Assembly: GCA_947629865.1 (NCBI GenBank)
Contig: CANRFJ010000001.1
Coordinates: 1-64,000 of the forward strand
Direction of reading: 5' to 3'
Length of the DNA stretch: 64,000 nt
DNA from: an uncultured Lachnospiraceae bacterium
Lineage (GTDB): Bacteria; Bacillota; Clostridia; Lachnospirales; Lachnospiraceae
In this document: positions 50,426-57,977 of the stretch, piece by piece
Layout: every line of letters starts with the position of its first letter
Numbering within the stretch: position 1 is the first letter of the stretch
Translations under genes and position numbers: made by a program
The notes under the pieces: model-generated
Told to the model about the DNA's origin: nothing
Seen by the model: the letters and a program-made list of their open reading frames with translations, nothing else
Databases searched by the model: none

Positions 50426-50469
50426 ATGTATTTACATAAAGACAACCCGTGGCAGACGCCATGCCCCGT

Positions 50470-51252
50470 TTAACCCAACGCCCTCTGGACAAATTTCGCA
50501 AAGCCGGACTGCCCCTTTAGATTCAGGTGTACACCGTCCTGATAGAACCAATCCGGATGCTTCCTGCCCTCGTCGGCCCAGGCAATCACATGGACATTCC
50601 GGTTTTTCTCCGCAAGCTTCTGTATCGTGTCGTTTACCTGGCGCTGGATATCCAGTTTTTTGCCGTACACGTTGATCCAGTAAATGTCCCGCTCAGCCCC
50701 CAGATAGTCGATGAGCTCCTGGCCTGTGGCCGGATTGAAATTGCAGTTGGTGCCGAGGGAGATAATGACTGTCTCTCCCAGTTTGTGCTTTTTCTCCAGT
50801 TTTTTGGCCACATCTATGCCGTGATAGACCTGTCGGGAGATCTTGGCGTCGATCACCGCATTTTTATACAATTTTTTGAAAGCGGGGGCGGCTCCCAGAA
50901 ATACCGAATCCCCGATGACGGATATACTTCTTTCGGTCTCCGTCTCCGGTACGGTCTGCCCGGCGGCGCCGGACGCCGCGGCAGCTTTGGACGTCTGCGG
51001 CCGGGTAGTGACCGATGCGCCGGATGCGCTGTCTTCGTTTGGCTCCTCGTCTGCAAGCATCTCCTTGTCTGCAAGTGTCTCCTCGTCCGCAAGAGCCTGT
51101 TCATTGCGCTTTAACTCCTGTTCCAGTTCCTCCCGGTCGGAGGCTGGAGCCCGCAGAATCCCATACCCTCCGATAACAGTGCATACAAGCAGCACAAAGA
51201 GGCCGCCGTATTTCAGAATCTTTTTTCTCTTTTCCTTCACAGTATCCTCCAT
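50470..51252 (-). CDS. SGNH/GDSL-like hydrolase, membrane anchored
   Basis: ISVIGDSVFLGAAPAFKKLY, ISLGTN, WYQDGVHLNLKGQSGFAKFV. Confidence 0.8.
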   Translation of the reverse strand: MEDTVKEKRKKILKYGGLFVLLVCTVIGGYGILRAPASDREELEQELKRNEQALADEETLADKEMLADEEPNEDSASGASVTTRPQTSKAAAASGAAGQTVPETETERSISVIGDSVFLGAAPAFKKLYKNAVIDAKISRQVYHGIDVAKKLEKKHKLGETVIISLGTNCNFNPATGQELIDYLGAERDIYWINVYGKKLDIQRQVNDTIQKLAEKNRNVHVIAWADEGRKHPDWFYQDGVHLNLKGQSGFAKFVQRALG

Positions 51253-51370
51253 TCCGGAGCGCAAGACGAATACATTCGTCGGCGAAAATTGAGCGCATCA
51301 GCGCGATTTTTCGCACTATCTCTCCTTTTTCTTAGCCGGCGGTTGGCGCCGGACTGCATGGCGGCCGGTC

Positions 51371-52342
51371 TCAGACCAGCGCCAGAATGATAAGCGGGTA
51401 GTGCCATAGATAAATATTGTAGCTCTTTCTTCCCAGCAGGGACAAAAAAGCGCCCTCCGGCAGTTTTTCCGGCTGCGACTCCCACTCCTCGGTTATGTGG
51501 ATCATACAGGCAAAAAATATGCTGAGTAGAAACATGCCTCCCTGATAGAGGAAAGGCGACTGTCCGTCCACCGTGAAAAACAGGACGCAGACAATCAGGC
51601 TGAAAAGCGCAAAGGGAAGCAGCGCCGTTTTGAAACGACGGTTCCGGATGGCTGCGGAGCAGATGTCCGGATATTCCCTGCGCAGGGCGCCGAGAAACAT
51701 ACCGATAAACAGCGGAAATGCCATGGTGTCGGTGCCGTAGTAAACACGGGATGGATCGGCGCCCGGCGTGTATAAGTACATCATTTTTCCGGCTGAGAGG
51801 AGGGCGAGCAGCAGAAAGACAAAGCACATTTTTCTGGAGCCGACGGCCCGACATGCCTTCTGATAGAGCAAAAACAGGAAGGGCCACAGCAGATAGAACT
51901 GAATCTCCACGGCCAGAAACCACAGGTGGGTAAAGGGGGAGGCGTCCGTCAGTCTGGTAAAATACGAGGCCTTCTGTCCAATCTGCCACCAGTTCTCGCA
52001 GCCGAGGAAGATACTGCAGATTTCCCGACGTATTCCGATCAGCAGACTGCTCTGCGTCAGCGTAAGATAACAGCACACCACCATTACCATAGTAAAGAGG
52101 GGCGGAACGATTTTTCTCAGTCTCTTTTTGTAATAGGAGAGGACACGGAACTCCCCGTTCTCGTAGCTGCGCTCGCTGGTGACAAACATCAGGTAGCCGG
52201 ACAGTACAAAAAACAGGGGTACTCCCAGAAATCCTCCCCGCACGGTCGAGGGGAACATATGATACAGGACGATTCCCGTGATACCGATTCCCCGCAGTAT
52301 ATCCAGACCTCTCCTCTTTTGTGCAGTGCTGTTTTCTTTCAT
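51371..52342 (-). CDS. Acyltransferase 3 family membrane protein (OafA/OatA-like)
   Basis: GLDILRGIGITGIVLYHMFPS...GVPLFFVLSGYLM, HLWFLAVEIQFYLLWPF. Confidence 0.88.
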   Translation of the reverse strand: MKENSTAQKRRGLDILRGIGITGIVLYHMFPSTVRGGFLGVPLFFVLSGYLMFVTSERSYENGEFRVLSYYKKRLRKIVPPLFTMVMVVCCYLTLTQSSLLIGIRREICSIFLGCENWWQIGQKASYFTRLTDASPFTHLWFLAVEIQFYLLWPFLFLLYQKACRAVGSRKMCFVFLLLALLSAGKMMYLYTPGADPSRVYYGTDTMAFPLFIGMFLGALRREYPDICSAAIRNRRFKTALLPFALFSLIVCVLFFTVDGQSPFLYQGGMFLLSIFFACMIHITEEWESQPEKLPEGAFLSLLGRKSYNIYLWHYPLIILALV

Positions 52343-52411
52343 AGCTAAACTCCTTTTCTTCTGCGCCTGCTCGCCAGGCGGTGCTCACAATTATTTTACC
52401 TTGTAGACCAA

Positions 52412-52440
52412 ATTATAAGACGAAAGGTTTAGCGTGTCAA
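52412..52440 (-). promoter_or_regulatory. Promoter of acyltransferase/SGNH genes
   Basis: Minus strand TTGACA-N17-TATAAT. Confidence 0.88.
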
Positions 52441-52500
52441 CCATTATTTTCAAATTTTTTTACTTAAATTTTTTTTGCATATTTGTCAATGAGTTAAAGG

Positions 52501-52529
52501 TTGACATATTAAACTATTTGCGCTATAAT
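52501..52529 (+). promoter_or_regulatory. Promoter of BlaI/BlaR1-like system 1
   Basis: TTGACA-N17-TATAAT. Confidence 0.88.
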
Positions 52530-52590
52530 AAGGTCTGCAAAGTAAAAAAACGCTGCCGCCGACAGAGAGAGGGCGGCAAAGGAGGTTGCT

Positions 52591-52995
52591 TTGAAACAGG
52601 AAATTCGTGTGACAAACAGTGAGTGGTACGTCATGAACTGTCTGTGGGAGGAATCCCCAAGGACGTTGATGCAGCTTGTACCGATATTGAACGAGCGAGT
52701 AGGGTGGAGCAAGAGCACTTCTGCGACCATGGTTCGGAGAATGTCGGAGAAAAATTTAATTGGCTACGAGGAAAGGGGCAAGACCAAGTACTTCTTCCCA
52801 AAGGTACACAAAGAGGATGTGGTTGTTCAGGAGACGAGAGATTTTCTGCAGCGCATCTACGACGGGAGCGTGGGAATGATGATGAGCGCCCTGGTGCGGC
52901 AGAACGATCTGTCCAAAGAGGATATCCACGAACTGCAGGAAATCCTCAAAATGGCCGAACAGGAATCCGATAAGAAGAAAAGCAGGAAACGATAG
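52591..52995 (+). CDS. BlaI/MecI/CopY-family repressor
   Basis: VTNSEWYVMNCLWEESPRTLMQLVPILNERVGWSKSTSATMVRRMSEKNLIGYEERGKTKYFFPKV; TTG start. Confidence 0.93.
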   Translation: MKQEIRVTNSEWYVMNCLWEESPRTLMQLVPILNERVGWSKSTSATMVRRMSEKNLIGYEERGKTKYFFPKVHKEDVVVQETRDFLQRIYDGSVGMMMSALVRQNDLSKEDIHELQEILKMAEQESDKKKSRKR

Positions 52996-53016
52996 CAGAG
53001 AGAAAGGAAGACGGGC

Positions 53017-54540
53017 GTGACGATGTTCTTTTGGGAATTCGCCCTGGAGTCCTCGGTACTGGTACTGATGATTCTGGGGATTCGTAAAATCTTCATGGGG
53101 AAAATACGATATGCCGGCATTTATGCGCTTTGGCTTCTGGTTTTGCTGCGCTTTCTGATACCGGTCAATTTCTTTTCGAGTCCCCTGAGCGTCGGAGGGA
53201 TTATCCCTGAGGCCCCCGCGGAATCCATTGGCGGTTTCGGAGGCGGCGCCCCGGACGGGGACAGTCAGGTGGAGTGGAAAGTTAGCGGCGGTGACGGGGC
53301 GTTGTCATCGCCGCAGACGGAGGCAGCGCAACAGGGCGCGTTTTCCGGAGGGGAGGAGACATACGGAGCCGGAGTTCAGGAGATCCTCTCCGGCGGTTGG
53401 CTGCTCGTCTCCGGCGCGCTTCTCTTGTGGTTTGTTCTCTCCAATGTGAGTCTGATGAGACGGTTGAAAAAGAACCGAGTGCCGTATGGGAAGCGGGACA
53501 CAGTGAGCGTATATCTGGCGCCTGATGTGAAAACCCCGTGTCTGTACGGGTTTTTCCGTCCGGCGATTTACCTTCCCCAGGGGCTGATTGAGGGAGAGAG
53601 CGGGCAGGACGCAGACAGAGAAGACATAGAGCAGATGATTACCCATGAGTATGTGCATTACCGGCACGGCGACCACATATGGGCCATATTCCGCGTGCTT
53701 CTGGTGTCCGTGTACTGGTTCCACCCCTTCCTGTGGCTGGCGGTCTCCCGCTCGAAGAAAGATGCCGAGCTGTTCTGCGACGAGACGGTTATTCGTCTGC
53801 TGGGGGAGAAAAAGCGCTTTTCCTACGGAAGAATGTTAGTGCGTCTGGCGGGCAAACCGGACTGGGGAGAATTCCGCTATCCGATTATGGCGATGAGCCG
53901 GCGGGGGCGTGAGATGGAAAAACGAATCCGCGCCATAAGCCGCAGAAAAAGTTATTCCCGCTGGGTGGCGATTCCCCTTGCCCTTCTTGTGCTGTTGGCG
54001 GCAGGGATCACATGCAGCACACAAAGCGCTCCGGCGGCCGTGGAGGAAGAAACGGCCGGGGCGGAGAACACGGCGGACGCTGGTGAGACTGTCGGCGCAG
54101 AGGGAAAGACGGATTCCGGAGACGGGGCGGCCCGTGGCGCCCAGGCGGAGGAACCGCAGAAGGTCTCCTATGTCTTTGAGGACACAGCAGCTGTGGAGGC
54201 GGCTTTTGAGAAGTATATTGATATATTCACGAGAGCGGTCAATACCGGCAACACAGATGAAATGTATCTGGCGCTGGCAGAGGACAGCGAGATATACGCG
54301 CAGCAGTGCGCCCTGGTAAAAAATTACTACAAGCGGGGAATCCGCGAGGCGGCGGAGACCTGCTCCATCACCTCCCTGACTGCGGTGGGGAAGGAACAGG
54401 TAGCTATCACCTCCAGGGAGAAAATCAAGGTCTACTATGCGGACGGAAAATCAAAAGTGATCCGCCAGAAGTACAATTATACATGCGAGCGCATTGACGG
54501 CAAATGGATCATTACGGCAATGGATGAGATTGCCCGCTAA
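53017..54540 (+). CDS. M56 (BlaR1/MecR1-like) membrane metallopeptidase with NTF2/TcaA-like C-terminal domain
   Basis: MITHEYVHYRHGDHIW (HExxH), FHPFLWLAVSRSKKDAELFCDETVI; C-terminal AAFEKYIDIFTRAVNTGNTDEMYLAL...ERIDGKWIITAMDEIAR. Confidence 0.85.
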   Translation: MTMFFWEFALESSVLVLMILGIRKIFMGKIRYAGIYALWLLVLLRFLIPVNFFSSPLSVGGIIPEAPAESIGGFGGGAPDGDSQVEWKVSGGDGALSSPQTEAAQQGAFSGGEETYGAGVQEILSGGWLLVSGALLLWFVLSNVSLMRRLKKNRVPYGKRDTVSVYLAPDVKTPCLYGFFRPAIYLPQGLIEGESGQDADREDIEQMITHEYVHYRHGDHIWAIFRVLLVSVYWFHPFLWLAVSRSKKDAELFCDETVIRLLGEKKRFSYGRMLVRLAGKPDWGEFRYPIMAMSRRGREMEKRIRAISRRKSYSRWVAIPLALLVLLAAGITCSTQSAPAAVEEETAGAENTADAGETVGAEGKTDSGDGAARGAQAEEPQKVSYVFEDTAAVEAAFEKYIDIFTRAVNTGNTDEMYLALAEDSEIYAQQCALVKNYYKRGIREAAETCSITSLTAVGKEQVAITSREKIKVYYADGKSKVIRQKYNYTCERIDGKWIITAMDEIAR

Positions 54541-54581
54541 GAGGCGTCTTTTGGCCGGAAGGAAGAACAAAAAAATAGCAG

Positions 54582-54644
54582 TTGACAAATTGGTCTATGA
54601 ATGATAGAATTTTTGCAGAAACAAAATTCTATAGTTCATAGACC
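54582..54644 (+). promoter_or_regulatory. Promoter with overlapping 22-bp inverted repeat, system 2
   Basis: TTGACA-N17-TAGAAT (54582-54610); GGTCTATGAATGATAGAATTTT / AAAATTCTATAGTTCATAGACC (20/22 paired). Confidence 0.8.
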
Positions 54645-54737
54645 TTTTGGTTTGCGGAAAATAAGTCGCTTATGGAAGCGGGGAGATTCCCGGCCGCCGC
54701 TTTTTGGTGGGATGCTGTCCCGGAATGGAGGAGAAAA

Positions 54738-56918
54738 ATGGGCGAGATGATAGAGAAAATACTGGTGGCCGTGTCGGATAACGTGATTCTGGAGCGTCTT
54801 CTGGATACCAGCCTGGGCGCGTCGGTCATCGTACTGGCGCTGTTGCTGCTGCGGCCCCTGATGAAAAGACTGCCCCGCATCGGCATGTATGCTCTGTGGA
54901 TCGTGTTGGGGATACGGCTGCTGTGCCCCGTCTCTGTGGCCGGAATTTACAGTCTCCTGCCGGACGGAGTGGAGCGGCAGATTTCTGAGACGAGGCAGGG
55001 GATGACGGCAGAGGGGCTGAAGAACCGGTGGGAGAGCGACGGCACAGGAGATCCTTCCGGATATCGTCCGGCAGCCGCCGCAAACCAATCTTTGGGGGAG
55101 GCCCGTCCGGTGGGGGGAGACGCCCTCCGGGTGAGCGAAGCGCAGAGTGCGGACGCCCGCGGCAGCGGAGATGTTTATGCGCGGAAAACCGATGCGCAGC
55201 CGCCGTCTGCGGCGACACTTCTTCTGACGGCGTGGGGCGTTGGGGCAGGGCTGTTGATTTTTTACCTCATATATTCCCTGCTCCGGATTCGTTTTCTCCT
55301 CTCAGACGCCAGAAAACTGGAGGGAAATGTGTATACGCACCCCGCGGTGGAAAACTCCTTTGTGGCGGGTATATTTTCCCCGAAAATCTATCTGGCGGAA
55401 AATATATCCGCGGAGGACATGGCGTACATCCTGTGCCACGAGAGAGTGCATATCCGGCGGCGTGATTATCTGATAAAGCCGCTCATGTTTCTGGCGTGTT
55501 CCCTGTACTGGTTCAATCCCCTGATCTGGGTGGCATACCGCCTGATGGAAAAGGATATGGAGGTTTCCTGCGATGAGGCGGTCATTCGCCGTATGGGGGA
55601 GGATGAGAAGAAGAACTACTCCGCGCTTTTGGTGGACATGACGTCTTCCGGACGGACGCAGTTCCGCGGCAATACGGCCTTCAGCGCCGGTGTGGTAAAG
55701 GAGCGTATCGCCAGTATCATGCGCTATCGGAAACCCACGGTGATAACGTCCGTGCTTCTGATGGCGGCGGTGGTTTTGTTCGGCTGCTCGGTAATGTCCG
55801 AGCCGAAGCAGAGCAGCGCGCCGGAGCGGAATAACGGTGAGGACGGCCGGCAGACCTATGTGGAGCAGATGGTGAAGAAGGAGGACAGAGAGGCGGTGTT
55901 CGACCTCTTTGGCATCAAAGAGCCGTCTTTTGATCTGCCCATGGAATATGGGAGTCAGGGAAATCTAATATCGCTGTGCATAAAAAGCGAAAAGGACGGA
56001 GGGCAATATCCGTGCGTGGCGGAGATGATAGACGGAAAATGGGAGAAATGGAGTTTGGCGGGACTTGAGGAGTGCGGAGAAAAGCTGAAGGGAAAACCGG
56101 CCGTTATCGGGGGAATGGAGCTGGACGGTGGAGATAACCTGTATGTGAAAACGACGGAATACAATGTGCCGCTCAGCGAGAAGCAGATAAAACAACAGAC
56201 GAAATACTACGCCGTCCATGAGAGGCTGTACCGCATCGACAGAAAAACGGGTGAACTATCCGAGATCGTCCTGCCGGAAAAGACATACAGGGAAATTTAT
56301 CCGGACAGTTCGTCCGACATGGAAGAAGATGCGATAATCGCCAATGTGTTCACGATTCTCGAAGATGGAAATATCGTTCTGCTCTCTCCGGAGGAGACGG
56401 GACTGGGAGGCGTCTATGACTGGAGGACGGGAGAGCGCGTCACAGAGATAGAGAGCAGTCTGGATATAATGAATGGCAGTATGATTTGTAAGGCGGGGGA
56501 CGGTTTCTTTGCCGTGGCGGACATGGCGCTGGCGGATATGGCGGAGGGGAGTGGAAAATCACCGATAACGATACATGTTTTTGACGAGGGCAGCGGCAGA
56601 GAGGAATATGCGCTGAATACCGGAGTGTCGGGCGACGAGGTCTGGGGAGAAAATACGCATCCCAAATTTGCGTGGGGGATTCGGGAAAATGAGATTTTCA
56701 TAGCGACCGCCGAGGGGATTTCCGAGGCCGTATACGGGGAGGATTCCTTTAGCAGAGTGGTTGACGCTGATAAGGACAAGGTGTATTATCTGTCGGCGTC
56801 CGGCACAGAGTTCAGAGGCGACATATACAAGGGGGCGGAGGGCGAATATTATCTGCCCGGTGTGGAACTGGGAGATACAAGTTCCTGCGATTTGAAATAT
56901 ATTCCCCAGTCGGAGTAA
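54738..56918 (+). CDS. M56 (BlaR1-like) membrane metallopeptidase with large propeller-like C-terminal domain
   Basis: ILCHERVHIRRRDYL (HExxH), FNPLIWVAYRLMEKDMEVSCDEAVI; about 330-aa C-terminal extracytoplasmic domain. Confidence 0.85.
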   Translation: MGEMIEKILVAVSDNVILERLLDTSLGASVIVLALLLLRPLMKRLPRIGMYALWIVLGIRLLCPVSVAGIYSLLPDGVERQISETRQGMTAEGLKNRWESDGTGDPSGYRPAAAANQSLGEARPVGGDALRVSEAQSADARGSGDVYARKTDAQPPSAATLLLTAWGVGAGLLIFYLIYSLLRIRFLLSDARKLEGNVYTHPAVENSFVAGIFSPKIYLAENISAEDMAYILCHERVHIRRRDYLIKPLMFLACSLYWFNPLIWVAYRLMEKDMEVSCDEAVIRRMGEDEKKNYSALLVDMTSSGRTQFRGNTAFSAGVVKERIASIMRYRKPTVITSVLLMAAVVLFGCSVMSEPKQSSAPERNNGEDGRQTYVEQMVKKEDREAVFDLFGIKEPSFDLPMEYGSQGNLISLCIKSEKDGGQYPCVAEMIDGKWEKWSLAGLEECGEKLKGKPAVIGGMELDGGDNLYVKTTEYNVPLSEKQIKQQTKYYAVHERLYRIDRKTGELSEIVLPEKTYREIYPDSSSDMEEDAIIANVFTILEDGNIVLLSPEETGLGGVYDWRTGERVTEIESSLDIMNGSMICKAGDGFFAVADMALADMAEGSGKSPITIHVFDEGSGREEYALNTGVSGDEVWGENTHPKFAWGIRENEIFIATAEGISEAVYGEDSFSRVVDADKDKVYYLSASGTEFRGDIYKGAEGEYYLPGVELGDTSSCDLKYIPQSE

Positions 56919-56936
56919 AAGAAACGGAGGGTAAAA

Positions 56937-57290
56937 GTGAGAAATAATTTTTTGTCTGAAAGCGAGCTGTCCTTTGCCAGGATGATCTGGGAGAGGGAGC
57001 CAATAAAATCCGGAGAACTGGCGGTTCTGTGCGCAGAGAGATTTGGCTGGAAAAAATCCACTGCCTACACGGTACTGAAAAACCTGTGCAACGCCGGAAT
57101 TTTCAAGAATGAGAAATCCGTGGTGACGTCCCTTGTCAGCAAGGAACAGTATGAGGAGCAGGAGAGCGCCCAGATTGTGGAGGAGAGATTCGACGGTTCC
57201 CTGTCTCGGTTTGTCACGGCGTTTACGAGGAAGCAGAAACTGAGTCGGGAGCAGTTAGAGGAGCTGAAGCGGATTATAGAGAAAGGCTGA
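56937..57290 (+). CDS. BlaI/MecI/CopY-family repressor
   Basis: LSESELSFARMIWEREPIKSGELAVLCAERFGWKKSTAYTVLKNLCNAGIFKNEKSVVTSLV; GTG start. Confidence 0.88.
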   Translation: MRNNFLSESELSFARMIWEREPIKSGELAVLCAERFGWKKSTAYTVLKNLCNAGIFKNEKSVVTSLVSKEQYEEQESAQIVEERFDGSLSRFVTAFTRKQKLSREQLEELKRIIEKG

Positions 57291-57351
57291 CAGGGAAAAT
57301 CCCTTGACAGGGATTGGATATAATGGTAAGATACACACAAATTTAATAAAA

Positions 57352-57473
57352 CTGTTTTCTGGTGTTGTCTATAGGACATTCAAGGGGAAGTTCGGTGAGA
57401 ATCCGTCGCAACCGCCATTACCGTATTTCAGGCGTTACCGCTCTGATAAGTCGGAATACCTGCCGGAAAACAG
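57352..57473 (+). ncRNA. Cobalamin riboswitch (compact class)
   Basis: GGGGAAGTTCGGTGAGAATCCGTCGCAACCGCC ... GATAAGTCGGAATACCTGCC core; P1 CTGTTTTCTGG/CCGGAAAACAG. Confidence 0.88.
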
Positions 57474-57528
57474 GGTTAAAAAAACACTTTTGGGTAAGGG
57501 AGAGTGCAACCGTTTCGCGTAAGGATTG

Positions 57529-57558
57529 CCGGAAATGTTGTATTCTTCTGGTTTTTTT
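57529..57558 (+). terminator. Terminator candidate of the riboswitch expression platform
   Basis: CCGGAAatgttgtattcTTCTGG TTTTTTT. Confidence 0.6.
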
Positions 57559-57576
57559 GACTTGCAGAAAACTAGT

Positions 57577-57624
57577 TGCACATTTTTACTTTATACAGAG
57601 TAGAAATGTGCATTTTGTTATTTT
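57577..57624 (+). terminator. Second terminator hairpin
   Basis: TGCACATTTTTACTttatacagAGTAGAAATGTGCA TTTTGTTATTTT. Confidence 0.75.
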
Positions 57625-57689
57625 AGGACGGCTCATGGAGCGCGGCGTCCGTTGTTTTTTGCGGATGTGATGACAGAAGCGAGGGAAAT

Positions 57690-57977
57690 ATGGACAAGTG
57701 GAAGAAAGAGGACTGCGTGCGCTGTCTGCGCGCAAAGCAGGAAGAAGTGGGGCGGCTGCCGAAGAAGTCGGATTTTGACAGCGAGACGGTGAACCGGATT
57801 AAGGGCTGGTTCGGCCCGTGGCCAAGGGCTCTGGAGGCGGCGGGATTAAAGGAACCAAACAGGGAACGCGCGGAAAAGAGGAGAGAAAAACGCCGACGCG
57901 CTATCCGGAACCGGATCCGGTACCGGCGGGAACACCCGCGCCCGAAAGAAAATCAGGAAAGGAAGGAAGAAAAGTGA
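57690..57977 (+). CDS. Small basic protein with homing-endonuclease-associated repeat (HNH_repeat-like)
   Basis: AKQEEVGRLPKKSDFDSETVNRIKGWFGPWPRALEAAGL. Confidence 0.7.
   Translation: MDKWKKEDCVRCLRAKQEEVGRLPKKSDFDSETVNRIKGWFGPWPRALEAAGLKEPNRERAEKRREKRRRAIRNRIRYRREHPRPKENQERKEEK

Noticed and set aside
51237-52388. 383-aa minus-strand ORF overlapping the acyltransferase
   Set aside because: The 51371-52342 frame encodes clear acyltransferase-3 motifs; the longer ORF is an out-of-frame shadow rich in Arg/Pro/Ser.
57818-57973. Upstream extension of the giant surface protein in the ORF track
   Set aside because: Overlaps the HNH_repeat gene in another frame; GTG at 57974 gives a proper signal peptide.
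57690-57977. Homing endonuclease / intron
   Set aside because: Only the associated DNA-binding-like repeat is present; no HNH, LAGLIDADG or GIY-YIG catalytic motif and no intron boundaries.
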